The notes under the pieces were generated by a model. The model made no database searches, was not told the origin of the DNA, and saw only the letters and a program-made list of their open reading frames with translations. A stretch of DNA of 64,000 nucleotides from JADLGL01 sp050184415 (GTDB taxonomy: Bacteria; Pseudomonadota; Alphaproteobacteria; Rhizobiales; Kaistiaceae), in the NCBI GenBank assembly GCA_050184415.1, contig JBFXAJ010000002.1, positions 152,495-216,494 on the forward strand, in the 5' to 3' direction. Positions 1-7,803 of this stretch are shown one piece after another. Position 1 is the first letter of the stretch, and each line of letters opens with the position of its first letter. Position numbers and translations under genes: made by a program.

Positions 1-1
1 G

Positions 2-322
2 ATGAACAGATTGGTAGTTGGGTGCGTGGCGGCAGCCGGCCTCGTTGCTGCTGGGTGCTCGCCGGTTGGCGTCGGCACGGGTGTCGGTGCCGGTCTTGGC
101 GCGATCGTGACGGCGGCTCTGGGCGGCAACGCTCAGCAGATTGCCATCGGCACGCTGATCGGCGGCGCCGGCGGCTTCGTGGTCTCCTCGGTGACCCAGG
201 CGCAGAACCAGCCTCCGGGCGTTTGCCAGGCGCACAACCAGTTCGGCCAGCCGATCTACGTGACGCCGCAGGGCCAGTACGTGACCTACAACACGGGCTA
301 TCCGCTGCTCGTCAATTGCTGA
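2..322 (+). CDS. Small glycine-zipper lipoprotein
   Basis: This 106-residue protein begins at the left edge of the window. Its N-terminus is a short hydrophobic signal ending in a lipobox-like V-A-A-G-C, so Cys19 is the probable lipidation site. Residues about 22-62 are rich in glycine with GxxxG spacing (GVGTGVGAGLG, IGGAGG), the pattern of glycine-zipper envelope proteins. The C-terminal part is polar with several Gln, Tyr and Pro residues. A function cannot be assigned; an outer-membrane or periplasmic structural role is inferred only from the lipobox and zipper. The gene is followed by a strong hairpin shared with the convergent ecfG. The start codon lies one base inside the window, so its promoter is not visible. 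Confidence 0.7.
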   Translation: MNRLVVGCVAAAGLVAAGCSPVGVGTGVGAGLGAIVTAALGGNAQQIAIGTLIGGAGGFVVSSVTQAQNQPPGVCQAHNQFGQPIYVTPQGQYVTYNTGYPLLVNC

Positions 323-344
323 TCGCCTGATCCGCAGAATCAAA

Positions 345-376
345 GGGCCGGAACGCCAAGCGTTCCGGCCCTCTTT
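345..376. terminator. Bidirectional intrinsic terminator
   Basis: A perfect 12-bp stem (GGGCCGGAACGC at 345-356, reverse complement at 360-371) with a 3-nt loop is flanked by an A run on the left and TCTTT on the right. It lies between the convergent lipoprotein gene and ecfG and could stop transcription from both sides. Confidence 0.85.
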
Positions 377-392
377 GCATTGGCCCCGCCGC

Positions 393-947
393 TCAGCGGA
401 GCAGCGCGGCCACCGTCGCGTTGTTGGCCTGCTCGGCCGGGGGCAGCGCCTCGCCGCCGGCGAGGAGTTCCTGGAGGCGCGTGCGTGCACGCGAAACCCG
501 GCTCTTGATGGTGCCGACACGTACGCCGCAGATGTCGGCCGCGTCCTCGTACGAAAAGCCGCTCGCACCGACGAGGATCAGCGCCTCGCGCTGTTCGTCG
601 GCCAGAAGCTGGAGCGCGCGCATGAAGTCCGCCATTTCGAGGTGGCTCTCCTGCCGGGGCATGTCGGGCAGCATGCTCGCGAACTGCCCGTCGGCGTCCT
701 CGACCTCGCGCCGGCGCTTGCGCCCTTCGGAATAGAAGTGGTTGCGGAGGATCGTCACCAGCCACGCATTGAGGTTGGTCCCCGGCACGAACTTGTCGCG
801 GTTCGCGAGCGCGCGAGCCACGGTCTCCTGTACGAGGTCGTCGGCGCGCACGCGGTCCCCACAGAGGGAACGCGCAAAGGCGCGCATCATCGGCAGCGCG
901 GCGATGAGGCCGGCGCTGATGTCCTGTTCATCGTTCGGTCGCGTCAT
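393..947 (-). CDS. ecfG: EcfG-family ECF sigma factor of the general stress response
   Basis: This 184-residue protein is a group-15 (EcfG) extracytoplasmic-function sigma factor, which directs RNA polymerase to GGAAC/CGTT promoters. Sigma region 2 (about 17-85) contains the motif DDLVQETVARAL, and region 4 (about 115-170) contains EAADICGVRVGTIKSRVSRAR-type helix-turn-helix residues. There is no C-terminal SnoaL-like extension. The start chosen is the ATG at 947, giving MTRPNDEQD; a longer frame to 1043 would run back through the nepR stop. It lies 7 bp downstream of nepR, in the usual nepR-ecfG operon order. The upstream GGAAC-N16-CGTT promoter means EcfG probably activates its own operon. 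In this family NepR holds the sigma factor inactive until phosphorylated PhyR binds NepR. Confidence 0.95.
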   Translation of the reverse strand: MTRPNDEQDISAGLIAALPMMRAFARSLCGDRVRADDLVQETVARALANRDKFVPGTNLNAWLVTILRNHFYSEGRKRRREVEDADGQFASMLPDMPRQESHLEMADFMRALQLLADEQREALILVGASGFSYEDAADICGVRVGTIKSRVSRARTRLQELLAGGEALPPAEQANNATVAALLR

Positions 948-954
948 GGCTGGC

Positions 955-1149
955 CTAATTGTCCGATTTGGGGTCGGGGGTGCCGATCTTCCGGATGATC
1001 GCCATGAGATTCTCCGGGATCGGCTCAGCCATCGCCTCGCCATAGACCTGATGAAGCTTCTTGCCGATCCAGTCGCTCTCGCGCGGCCGGCCCGATCCGG
1101 AGCGTGCCCCTGGGCGCATGGGAACGCCGCCCTGTTGGTGCTCCGGCAT
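955..1149 (-). CDS. nepR: NepR-family anti-sigma factor
   Basis: This is a 64-residue NepR protein that binds and inhibits EcfG and is released by PhyR. The core motif, IGKKLHQVYGEAMAEPIPEN at about residues 28-47, matches the two helices that contact the sigma factor. The start is set at the ATG at 1149, because AGGA lies about 8 nt upstream of it. The frame continues to a TTG at 1209, but that codon overlaps the -10 element of the predicted EcfG promoter, so it would be upstream of or at the transcription start. The gene is the first of the nepR-ecfG operon and 7 bp separate its stop from the ecfG start. Confidence 0.93.
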   Translation of the reverse strand: MPEHQQGGVPMRPGARSGSGRPRESDWIGKKLHQVYGEAMAEPIPENLMAIIRKIGTPDPKSDN

Positions 1150-1208
1150 CGATTCTCGTCCTATCCTTTTCACTGTGGTGATCCCGCTTTTCCCGCAGTC
1201 TACCGACA

Positions 1209-1233
1209 AACGCTCCGGCGCCGGTCGGGTTCC
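1209..1233 (-). promoter_or_regulatory. EcfG-type promoter of nepR-ecfG
   Basis: Read on the minus strand, GGAAC (1233-1229) is followed by 16 nt and then CGTT (1212-1209), an exact match to the alphaproteobacterial EcfG consensus. It would give a leader of roughly 50 nt before the nepR ATG at 1149. It implies autoregulation of the operon. Confidence 0.8.
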
Positions 1234-1339
1234 AGCGGCGTCGGGCGACAGGCTTTCCTGGTTACCGACCGATGAACCTTGACCGGACCCGCGTTATTGC
1301 GTGTGGTCGGCGACGGACCGCAGCGGAGGAGAGCCTGAC

Positions 1340-1549
1340 ATGACCGAGCGACCTCCGAGGCGGCAACTGAAGACCAAGGGCGACAAGCGACGGGCGGATC
1401 CCGCGGTATCGGCGGCGATAGGCTCGAAGCTTCGCGCCGTCTATGATGAAGTGCTCTCGGAGCCCGTCCCGCAGGGTCTCGCGGACTTGGTGAAGCGACT
1501 CTCGTCCAACACGGACGGCAGCGGGAATGGCGAAGACAGCCCCCCGTAG
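1340..1549 (+). CDS. Second NepR-type anti-sigma factor
   Basis: This 69-residue protein carries the NepR signature IGSKLRAVYDEVLSEPVPQG at about residues 28-47, so it is a paralogue of the nepR at 955-1149, to which it is divergently oriented. The ATG at 1340 is preceded by GGAGGAGAG at a good distance. Its basic N-terminus (TERPPRRQLKTKGDKRR) differs from that of the first NepR. It lies immediately upstream of a HisKA_2-class kinase gene and is probably co-transcribed with it. It may set the threshold for EcfG release or serve one of the two PhyR proteins; which one cannot be told from sequence. No good EcfG promoter was found directly upstream. Confidence 0.85.
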   Translation: MTERPPRRQLKTKGDKRRADPAVSAAIGSKLRAVYDEVLSEPVPQGLADLVKRLSSNTDGSGNGEDSPP

Positions 1550-1591
1550 CACGCGTCGCCTCGACATGTCCGAGCATTGGAGACCCGCGCG

Positions 1592-3316
1592 TTGAGAAGG
1601 CTGAGCATTTCAGCGCGCCTGATGCTGCTGATCCTGGTTGCAGCGCTGCCGGTCATGGCGCTCTATGTGTGGAGCGCCCTCGATCAGCGCCAGGAGACGC
1701 TGGCGACCGCCGAGGACCAGCTCCTGCGCTCCGCACGACTTCTCGCCGCCCAGCAGAACCAGTTCTTCGAAGGCACGCGAAGCGTCCTCAGCACCATGCT
1801 GCTCGCCGCCGAAGCCGTCGGCGTCCCGAGCGACGCCTGCAACGCGCTCCTCCGGTCGATCGGCGCGCGCGAGCCCAACTATCTCACGGTCAGGATCGCG
1901 GCGCCGGACGGCAACGTGCTGTGCAGCTCTTCGGCGGACACGATGGGGATCAACATCGCCGACCGCGGCTATTTCCAGGACGCTGTCGCGACAGGCGCTT
2001 TCGTGGTGGGCATGCCGCAGATGGACGATATCGCCGGCCGGACGATCATACCGCTGGCCCTGCCCCTCCGCGGGGGCAGCGCAGGCGAGGTCGGGCTCGT
2101 CGGGATGGTGGGCTTCGACTATGACGGCTTGATGCAGACCCTTGCCCTGTCGCGTCTTCCGGCCGGCGGCATTGCGGTCATCTTCAACCGCGACCGCGCG
2201 ATCATCGCCCGCCTCCCGCAGGGCGTCACGATCGCGGACGCCATGCTCGCCCCGGTGCGCCCCGAAGTCGCCCAGGAGTCTGGCGGAGCGGGCCTTGTGC
2301 GGGGCGAGCCGGAGAACGGCGAGGGGAATCTCTGGGCGGTATCGCAGCTCCTCCCGGAGCAGGGGCTCTATGTCGCCATCGGCGTGCCGGTCTCGACCAT
2401 CGTGGCCGGAGCCGAGAGCGGACTCCGGCGCGGCATCGGCATCCTCCTTCTCGTCCTTGCCCTCGCCGCGCTCAGCGCCTGGCTCGTCGGGCAGGTGACG
2501 ATCAACGGCCCGCTCGACCGGCTCGGCGCCGCTGCGGCCGCTCTGCGGAACGGCGACCTCAAGACGCGCGCGCACCTCCCCACGGGCGCACCCGAGCTCC
2601 GGCGCCTCGCCCACAGCTTCAACGACATGGCGGCGTCGATCGAGCACAACGACCAGGAGCTGCAGCAGCGCAATGCGAAGCTCAACCAGCTCATCGACGA
2701 CAAGGAGATGCTCGTCCGGGAGATGAACCACCGGATCAAGAACTCGCTCCAGCTCGTCTCCTCGATGGTCGGTCTCCAGCTCGGGAACGTCTCCGATCCG
2801 GCGGCGCGAAGCAGCCTCGTCACGGCCCAGGCGCGCGTGGCCACGATCGCCAAGGTGCATGAGCGCCTCTATGCCGGCGCGCGGCTTGATCGCGTCGACG
2901 TTGCCCTGTTCCTGTCCGAGCTGTGCCGCGATCTCGCGCAGACGCTGGGCGTCAACGACCATGGCGGGGCTGTCGTCGTCAGTTCGGTCGACGTCAGCCT
3001 TCCGCCGGACAAGGCGATCCCGCTCGGGCTGATCACGACGGAGCTGGTCACCAACGCCGTCAAGCACGGGCACAATGACGGGCCGTCGCGGACCGAGGTC
3101 ACCCTGTCGCCGACCGGCAGCGCGGACGAGCTCTGCCTCAGCATCAGCGACAACGGCCCGGGTCTTCCGGCGGATGTCGAAAGCCACACCGGCCTCGGCC
3201 TTCGCGTCATCCGCGCCCTCGCCGCCCAACTCGGGGGCGAGCTCGAGTTCGAGCGCCTGCCGTCCGGCACGCGGTTCTTCGTCCGATTCCTGCTCGACGG
3301 GGCGGAGGAGAGATAG
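1592..3316 (+). CDS. Membrane sensor histidine kinase, HisKA_2 class (PhyK-like)
   Basis: This 574-residue kinase has an N-terminal membrane helix (about 8-27), an extracytoplasmic region of about 240 residues resembling a double Cache sensor, a second helix (about 282-302), a HAMP segment (about 303-355), a short coiled coil and then a HisKA_2/HATPase module. The phosphoacceptor is His380 in MNHRIKNSLQ; the N box is TTELVTNAVKHG and the G box is SDNGPGLP. Kinases of this class phosphorylate PhyR in the general stress response. Two TTG codons are possible starts; 1592 is preferred because GGAGA lies 8 nt upstream (1577 is the alternative). It follows the second nepR and precedes phyR, which supports a role as PhyR kinase. 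The ligand is unknown. Confidence 0.88.
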   Translation: MRRLSISARLMLLILVAALPVMALYVWSALDQRQETLATAEDQLLRSARLLAAQQNQFFEGTRSVLSTMLLAAEAVGVPSDACNALLRSIGAREPNYLTVRIAAPDGNVLCSSSADTMGINIADRGYFQDAVATGAFVVGMPQMDDIAGRTIIPLALPLRGGSAGEVGLVGMVGFDYDGLMQTLALSRLPAGGIAVIFNRDRAIIARLPQGVTIADAMLAPVRPEVAQESGGAGLVRGEPENGEGNLWAVSQLLPEQGLYVAIGVPVSTIVAGAESGLRRGIGILLLVLALAALSAWLVGQVTINGPLDRLGAAAAALRNGDLKTRAHLPTGAPELRRLAHSFNDMAASIEHNDQELQQRNAKLNQLIDDKEMLVREMNHRIKNSLQLVSSMVGLQLGNVSDPAARSSLVTAQARVATIAKVHERLYAGARLDRVDVALFLSELCRDLAQTLGVNDHGGAVVVSSVDVSLPPDKAIPLGLITTELVTNAVKHGHNDGPSRTEVTLSPTGSADELCLSISDNGPGLPADVESHTGLGLRVIRALAAQLGGELEFERLPSGTRFFVRFLLDGAEER

Positions 3317-3318
3317 AG

Positions 3319-3347
3319 GAGCCGGCGACGCGGGGCGTCACCGGCTC
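3319..3347 (+). terminator. GC-rich hairpin after the kinase gene
   Basis: GAGCCGG-c-GACGC (3319-3331) pairs with GCGTC-a-CCGGCTC (3335-3347) around a GGG loop with one mismatch. There is no T run, so this is a weak terminator or an mRNA-end structure. The remaining part of the 224-bp gap to phyR shows no clear promoter. Confidence 0.45.
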
Positions 3348-3540
3348 TCGGGGCCGGCGGGGCGGGAAGCGGGGGGCGGTGCCGGCCCTGCGCGGAGGCG
3401 TTCAGCGCTCCGCACCGTCCCTCAATCCGCGAAGCCGCGCATGGTTCCGGTTCATATTTGTGCCACGCTGTTGGGCTCTCGTAGCGGCCTCGGTCGGGGG
3501 CGGACTGGCGTGCCGGCTTTGTGCGATGCCCGGAGTGGAC

Positions 3541-4341
3541 ATGACGACCGTTCCTCAAGCTTTCAGCGATATCCCTCGCCTCCGCCGTTTCGCGCGGGCG
3601 CTGACCGGAAGCCAGGCGGCCGGAGACGCGTCCATCGCCTTGTTCCTGGAAGCAATCCTGAAGGATCCGCACAGCCTGCCGCCAAAGGCGCGTCCCGAGC
3701 TGTCGGCCTATGCGCTGTTCTGCGCCGTCTGGCGCCAGGCCGAGCCGGATTGGCGAGGACCCGGATGGCGCAGCCTGCGGCGAGGTGCGGATGCGCGACT
3801 GGCGGCCCTGGTGCCTGACCGGCGCATCGCATTCCTGCTGCACCAGCTCGAAGGTTTTTCGATCGACGAGACTGCCGCGATCCTCGAGACCACCCCCGAC
3901 GGGGTGGAAGACCTCCTCGACGCCGCCGACGCCGACATCGCGCGCCAGATCGCGACCCGCGTCCTCATCATCGAGGACGAGCCGCTGATCGCGCTCGACC
4001 TGGAGCGGCTGATGGCTAGCCTCGGCCACCGCGTGGTGTCGGTCGCGCGGACACGCGCAGAGACGGCTGCTGCGATCAGGATCGAGCAGCCCGGCCTCGT
4101 CCTCGCCGATATCCAGCTTGCGGATGGCAGTTCCGGAGCCTCGGCGGTCGAGGACATCCTCGAGCACGCTTCTCCCGCCGTCATCTTCATCACGGCGTTT
4201 CCGGAGCGGCTGCTCACCGGGGCCCGCCTCGAGCCGACCTATCTTCTGACCAAACCGTACGATCCGGAGGCGGTCAAAGCGATGACGAGCCAGGCCCTCT
4301 TCTTCGACGGCGATCGGATACCGCGGGCCGCCCTCGCCTAG
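3541..4341 (+). CDS. phyR: PhyR response regulator, copy 1
   Basis: This 266-residue protein has the diagnostic PhyR layout: an EcfG-like sigma-mimic domain (about 1-130, beginning IPRLRRFARALTG) followed by a receiver domain (about 139-255). The receiver has IIEDEPLIALD, phosphoacceptor Asp190 in VLADIQLADG, the FITAF switch residue and the KPY lysine. On phosphorylation the sigma-like domain binds NepR and frees EcfG. The start at 3541 has GGAG 5 nt upstream; an in-frame ATG 15 nt earlier is possible. It is convergent with a single-domain receiver gene, and the two stop codons share the palindrome CTAG. A second PhyR of identical length lies at 8645. Confidence 0.95.
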   Translation: MTTVPQAFSDIPRLRRFARALTGSQAAGDASIALFLEAILKDPHSLPPKARPELSAYALFCAVWRQAEPDWRGPGWRSLRRGADARLAALVPDRRIAFLLHQLEGFSIDETAAILETTPDGVEDLLDAADADIARQIATRVLIIEDEPLIALDLERLMASLGHRVVSVARTRAETAAAIRIEQPGLVLADIQLADGSSGASAVEDILEHASPAVIFITAFPERLLTGARLEPTYLLTKPYDPEAVKAMTSQALFFDGDRIPRAALA

Positions 4342-4727
4342 GGGCGGTGCTCGACGGCGCGATCAAGCATTCGGGAGAGCATCCCGGCGAGCTCCTTGTC
4401 GCCGATCGGCTTGCTCAGTTTCGGCGCCGCCTGCAATGCCGGCTCGTCGAACGGCAGGCGCGCATACCCCGTGACGAGCGCGAACGGGACGCCCTCCGCC
4501 AGGAGCCGCTCCGCGATCGGGGTAACCCGGCGGCCGCGGATGTTGACGTCCAGGAAGGCGGCGTCAGGACGCATCGTATCGATCAGGTCGCGCGCCCGCT
4601 CCAGCGTCCCCGCAGGTCCGATCACGCGGCAGCCGAGCGCGGCGATCCTCGTCTCCATCTCCATCGCGACAAGGGCATCGTCCTCCACCACAAGGACCGC
4701 CGGGGGGATGGAGGTTACCTGGGGCAT
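4338..4727 (-). CDS. Single-domain response regulator
   Basis: This 129-residue protein consists of one receiver domain and nothing else. The acidic pocket is VVEDD near residues 13-17, the phosphoacceptor is Asp60 in AFLDVNIRG, and the conserved switch and Lys positions are LVTGY and LSKPI. Its start overlaps the stop of the upstream HWE kinase by 1 bp (TGATG), so the two are translationally coupled. Single-domain receivers paired with HWE kinases are known to act as phosphate sinks or phosphodonor intermediates in PhyR signalling in several alphaproteobacteria. That role is inferred here from position. Confidence 0.9.
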   Translation of the reverse strand: MPQVTSIPPAVLVVEDDALVAMEMETRIAALGCRVIGPAGTLERARDLIDTMRPDAAFLDVNIRGRRVTPIAERLLAEGVPFALVTGYARLPFDEPALQAAPKLSKPIGDKELAGMLSRMLDRAVEHRP

Positions 4728-6055
4728 CAGTCCGTCAACGCCATTTCGAGGTGCCCGGCGAGCCCCTCGCGGCGGAACTCGAGCTCGGCCAGTCCGCCGA
4801 GCTGGAGGTTGACCGCCCGCGTGATGAGGGTCGTGCCGAAACCAGGTTCGGGGGTCGATTCGATCAGCGGACCGCCCCGCTCCTCCCAGTCGAGGTCGAG
4901 CTTGTCCGCGCTCCGCGTCCACGAGATGGCGACCGTGCCCGCCGGGTTGGACAGCGCGCCATGGACGAGGGCATTGGTGACGAGCTCGTTGATGACGAGG
5001 GCAAAGGTCGTCGCCTGGAGCGGCGACAGCCGCACCGTGGGTCCCGAGATCGCAACCCGGGTCGCTTCCTCGCCGGCCTGGTTCCGGACGATGTCCTCGA
5101 TCAGCCGGGCGAGGTCGGCATGATGCCATTGCGCGTCGATCAGCGCGCCCTGCGCAAGGGCCAGGGCCTTCGTCCGGCCTATGAAGGCCGTCCGGAAGCC
5201 CTCGACGGTATCGGCCTGGGTCTGGAAGGCGAGTGACTGGATGACGGCGAGAAGGTTCTTGGCGCGGTGGGCGAGCTCGGTCACCAGCGTATCCGCATGA
5301 CGCTCGTCCCGCCGCTGCTGCGTGACGTCGTCGAGCGTCAGGAGAATCAGGCGGAGATGGTCGATCCGGCGGGCGGAGATCCGGAATGCGCGGGTCTCCG
5401 GAACCGCGAACAGGCCTTCGACCGGGATGTCCTCGAGGACGTCGCTGTCGCGGAGGATCGCGTCGATCCGGAGCCGCAACGCGTCGAAGTCGAAGGCACC
5501 GTCCGCGATCGCCGCCAGCGGCTCGCTGCGGATGTCCGGGCGGTCGAGCCGGAAGAGGATGCAGAACGCATTGTTGGCCCAGCGCACCCGGCGGTCGTAG
5601 TCGACCACGATCAGCGGATCACGGGTGGCGGCGATGATCTCCTGGGCAAGCAACGGGTCGTCGGCAAGGACATCCTCGGCGCGCTCCCGCGCCGGCACCG
5701 TCGTGAAGACGAGGACGACCAGCGGCGGCGGCGGCCCGGCCTTCGTCTGCAGGCTGCGGCCGCTGACGAACAGCGGTCCCGACCACGGCAACGGAATGTC
5801 GAAGAACGCCTCCTCGCGGTCGAGAACCGCGCGCAGCGCCTCCTCGAACACGGTGGTGCTCCAGGCGCCGTCATTGGTTGCCAGGATCGGCGCACCGACC
5901 GGCGCGGTGTCGATCAGCCGTCGGAAATCCTCGTTCGAGGCAATGACGTCGAGACTCGCGTCGACGACGGCCATGGCCTCCGGCGAATTCTCGATGACGG
6001 CCCGGGCGACCTTCACGAGCTGATCCCGGCTGAACGCCGGCGTCTGTTCAAGCAT
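4727..6055 (-). CDS. Cytosolic HWE-family sensor histidine kinase
   Basis: This 442-residue protein has no membrane segments. It has two PAS-like regions (about 15-125 and 135-245; the second contains DPLIVVDYDRRVRWANNAF) followed by an HWE kinase core. The H box is TELAHRAKNLLAVIQSLAFQ with His263, the N box is VINELVTNALVHGAL, and the diagnostic WxE is in LDWEERGGP. A C-terminal GFGTTLITRAVNLQLGG completes the ATPase region. It is coupled to the downstream single-domain receiver. The start at 6055 is chosen for the family-like N-terminus MLEQTPAFSR, although the Shine-Dalgarno is weak and longer frames exist. It is probably a second input to the PhyR pathway, sensing an internal cue through PAS. 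Confidence 0.9.
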   Translation of the reverse strand: MLEQTPAFSRDQLVKVARAVIENSPEAMAVVDASLDVIASNEDFRRLIDTAPVGAPILATNDGAWSTTVFEEALRAVLDREEAFFDIPLPWSGPLFVSGRSLQTKAGPPPPLVVLVFTTVPARERAEDVLADDPLLAQEIIAATRDPLIVVDYDRRVRWANNAFCILFRLDRPDIRSEPLAAIADGAFDFDALRLRIDAILRDSDVLEDIPVEGLFAVPETRAFRISARRIDHLRLILLTLDDVTQQRRDERHADTLVTELAHRAKNLLAVIQSLAFQTQADTVEGFRTAFIGRTKALALAQGALIDAQWHHADLARLIEDIVRNQAGEEATRVAISGPTVRLSPLQATTFALVINELVTNALVHGALSNPAGTVAISWTRSADKLDLDWEERGGPLIESTPEPGFGTTLITRAVNLQLGGLAELEFRREGLAGHLEMALTD

Positions 6056-6158
6056 GGCGGGACCATTCCACACCTCGACGCCGTCGAACGCGGTTCGACG
6101 GGCGACACTCCCTCGGCTCACGGCGGCCCCACCGCAAACCAGCTAGATCGGCTATCCA

Positions 6159-6362
6159 TCACGAACGGTTAATAAGCCACGCCTCGATCTGGCGATCCGC
6201 CTCGGCGGCAGGAACGCCATAGCGCTCGTGGATGAGCGCCGCGAGCAGCCCGCGATTGCCGTCCGCTGCCTCGAGATCGTCATCGGTCAGCTCGCGCCAT
6301 TCGGTTCGGATCGGGATCGCAAATCGGCTCCAGCGCGACTCGACCTGCTTCCAGTTCATCAT
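6159..6362 (-). CDS. CsbD-like stress protein 1
   Basis: This 67-residue protein belongs to the CsbD-like group: it opens MNWKQVESRWSRF, has a central short helical repeat, and ends with ERYGVPAAEADRQIEAWL. It is shorter on lysine and glycine than typical CsbD, so it is a divergent member. CsbD proteins are abundant general-stress proteins of unknown biochemical function. AGGAACCT lies just upstream of the tandem ATG codons. A clean EcfG promoter sits about 30 bp upstream, which fits the location inside the stress island. Confidence 0.8.
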   Translation of the reverse strand: MMNWKQVESRWSRFAIPIRTEWRELTDDDLEAADGNRGLLAALIHERYGVPAAEADRQIEAWLINRS

Positions 6363-6393
6363 AGGTTCCTCGTTCCCACTTAAGCCAAAGCCA

Positions 6394-6419
6394 AACGCCG
6401 CGAAGGCTTCGTCGGTTCC
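6394..6419 (-). promoter_or_regulatory. EcfG-type promoter of csbD-like gene 1
   Basis: On the minus strand GGAAC (6419-6415), a 17-nt spacer and CGTT (6397-6394) match the EcfG consensus. The predicted leader is about 25 nt to the ATG at 6362. Confidence 0.8.
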
Positions 6420-6462
6420 CGCGCGGGTATCTCTAAGTCCTTTACCCGACTTGAGAATGAGG

Positions 6463-6488
6463 GAGGGCCGGCACGGCGGCCGGCCCTC
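6463..6488 (-). terminator. Hairpin downstream of the SH3/crystallin gene
   Basis: A perfect 10-bp stem GAGGGCCGGC / GCCGGCCCTC with a 6-nt loop lies just past the end of the minus-strand gene at 6504. The following minus-strand bases are CCTCATTCTC, so the T run is poor; termination is likely but not certain. Confidence 0.6.
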
Positions 6489-6503
6489 GTGTGGATGGAT
6501 CGC

Positions 6504-7715
6504 CTACCGGACGCGCAACGAGGATGTGCCGTCATTGCGGTTGGGCGGCAGCTGCGGAATGTTGCCGAAATACTCCTCGCACCAGCCGCCATAGCCCGTA
6601 TTCTCGCAGACTTGCACGCTGAGGCCGGTGTCGACGCGGATCGACGAGATGCGGTCGTTCCATTCGGTGCCGAGGTTCGACAGGCCCTGGTCACGGCCGA
6701 GGCAGAATGACGGGCCGGTATAGTTGAAGTCGGCGTAAAAGCAGACCTGGCCGACCGGCGTCGGCAGCGGGATGCCCGGCCCCGGCGCCGGCAGCGACTG
6801 CGTCGTCCGATATGACGAGATCCGGTTGTCGAGATTGTTGGGGAGCTGCTGCACGTTCTCGGCGAACACACGGCAGACGCCGTTGAAGTTCGCGTTCGAG
6901 CAGACCTCGACCCACGCGCCCTGCCCGACCCGGATCGACGAGATGTTGTCGTTCCAGCCTGCGGCGAGATTGGCGTCGGCCTGGCCCATGCGGGCGCAGA
7001 AGGCCTGACCCTGGAAGCCCGGATCGCTGTAGAAGCAGACCTCATTGGCGCCCGGCCGCGGCGGCTGCGGCGGCGGGGTCGGCGCCTGGGGCACGCCGAG
7101 CTGACCGAGGATGAACTCGAAGATGCGAAGGCCGAGCTGCGGTCCGATCACGTTGACCGGCTGGGTACCGAACTGCGGCGAAACCGACTGCAGGTAGCGC
7201 GCCGACACCCACCCGGTGCGGCCCGCATATTGCGCCTCGCACCAGACATAGCCCTCCACGCAGCGCGTCAGCACCGCGACCCCATTGGCCGGGATCGATC
7301 CGATCGACGGGTAGTTCGTGCCCGGCCCGGTTCTCATGTTGAGCTGGGCGGTGGCGCGGACCTGGACCTGGCCGCCGGCGACGGGCGGCGGAGCCGGTTG
7401 CGGCGCCGGGACGAACACGCCCGAGGCCGCGCCGGTGCCGAACGCGAGGTAGCTCGCGGACGCCCAGCCGACCCGGTTCTGGTACGACACCTGGCACCAG
7501 GCAGGTCCCGGCGTGCAGTCGAACACGCTTACGACCGCGTTCCGCGGCAGGACGAAGAGGACGGCATAGTTCGTGCCCGGTCCGCTGCGGGCGTTGAGGT
7601 CGGAGGTCACGCGGGCCTGGCTGTCCTGGGCTGACGCGGGCTGGGCGAGAAGAGGGGCAGTTGCAAGCGCTGCGACCAGCAGCCCGCGCGTCAAAATCGA
7701 TTGTCCAATCATCAT
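6504..7715 (-). CDS. Secreted protein with two SH3 and two beta/gamma-crystallin (I36-like) domains
   Basis: This 403-residue protein starts at tandem ATG codons at 7715 with a signal peptide ending in AQPASAQD. Two bacterial SH3 (SH3_3) domains follow, at about 33-95 and 115-185, each with the NxRxGPGTNY motif (LNARSGPGTNY, LNMRTGPGTNY). After a proline-rich linker come two repeats at about 230-315 and 320-403, of the form VCFYSDPGFQGQAFC...WNDNISSIRV. These are the beta/gamma-crystallin or peptidase-inhibitor-I36 fold with paired cysteines. Bacterial SH3 domains bind peptidoglycan stem peptides, so this is probably an exported wall-associated protein. Its EcfG promoter diverges from that of csbD. 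Whether the crystallin domains bind calcium or inhibit a protease is not known. Confidence 0.88.
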   Translation of the reverse strand: MMIGQSILTRGLLVAALATAPLLAQPASAQDSQARVTSDLNARSGPGTNYAVLFVLPRNAVVSVFDCTPGPAWCQVSYQNRVGWASASYLAFGTGAASGVFVPAPQPAPPPVAGGQVQVRATAQLNMRTGPGTNYPSIGSIPANGVAVLTRCVEGYVWCEAQYAGRTGWVSARYLQSVSPQFGTQPVNVIGPQLGLRIFEFILGQLGVPQAPTPPPQPPRPGANEVCFYSDPGFQGQAFCARMGQADANLAAGWNDNISSIRVGQGAWVEVCSNANFNGVCRVFAENVQQLPNNLDNRISSYRTTQSLPAPGPGIPLPTPVGQVCFYADFNYTGPSFCLGRDQGLSNLGTEWNDRISSIRVDTGLSVQVCENTGYGGWCEEYFGNIPQLPPNRNDGTSSLRVR

Positions 7716-7753
7716 CGGCTCTTGGCTTGGCCCCCCGGCCAATATCGAGGGGC

Positions 7754-7778
7754 AACGCCATGGCCGCCGCTGGGTTCC
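7754..7778 (-). promoter_or_regulatory. EcfG-type promoter of the SH3/crystallin gene
   Basis: On the minus strand GGAAC (7778-7774), 16 nt, then CGTT (7757-7754). The start codon is about 40 nt downstream. It is back to back with the csbD promoter at 7804. Confidence 0.8.
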
Positions 7779-7803
7779 GCACCGCGCGCACACAGGTCCA
7801 AAC

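Noticed and set aside
1273..1295. Possible EcfG promoter for the second nepR (TGAAC...CGTT).
   Set aside because: The spacer is only 14 nt and the first base of the -35 is wrong; the four accepted sites have exact elements and 16 or 17 nt.
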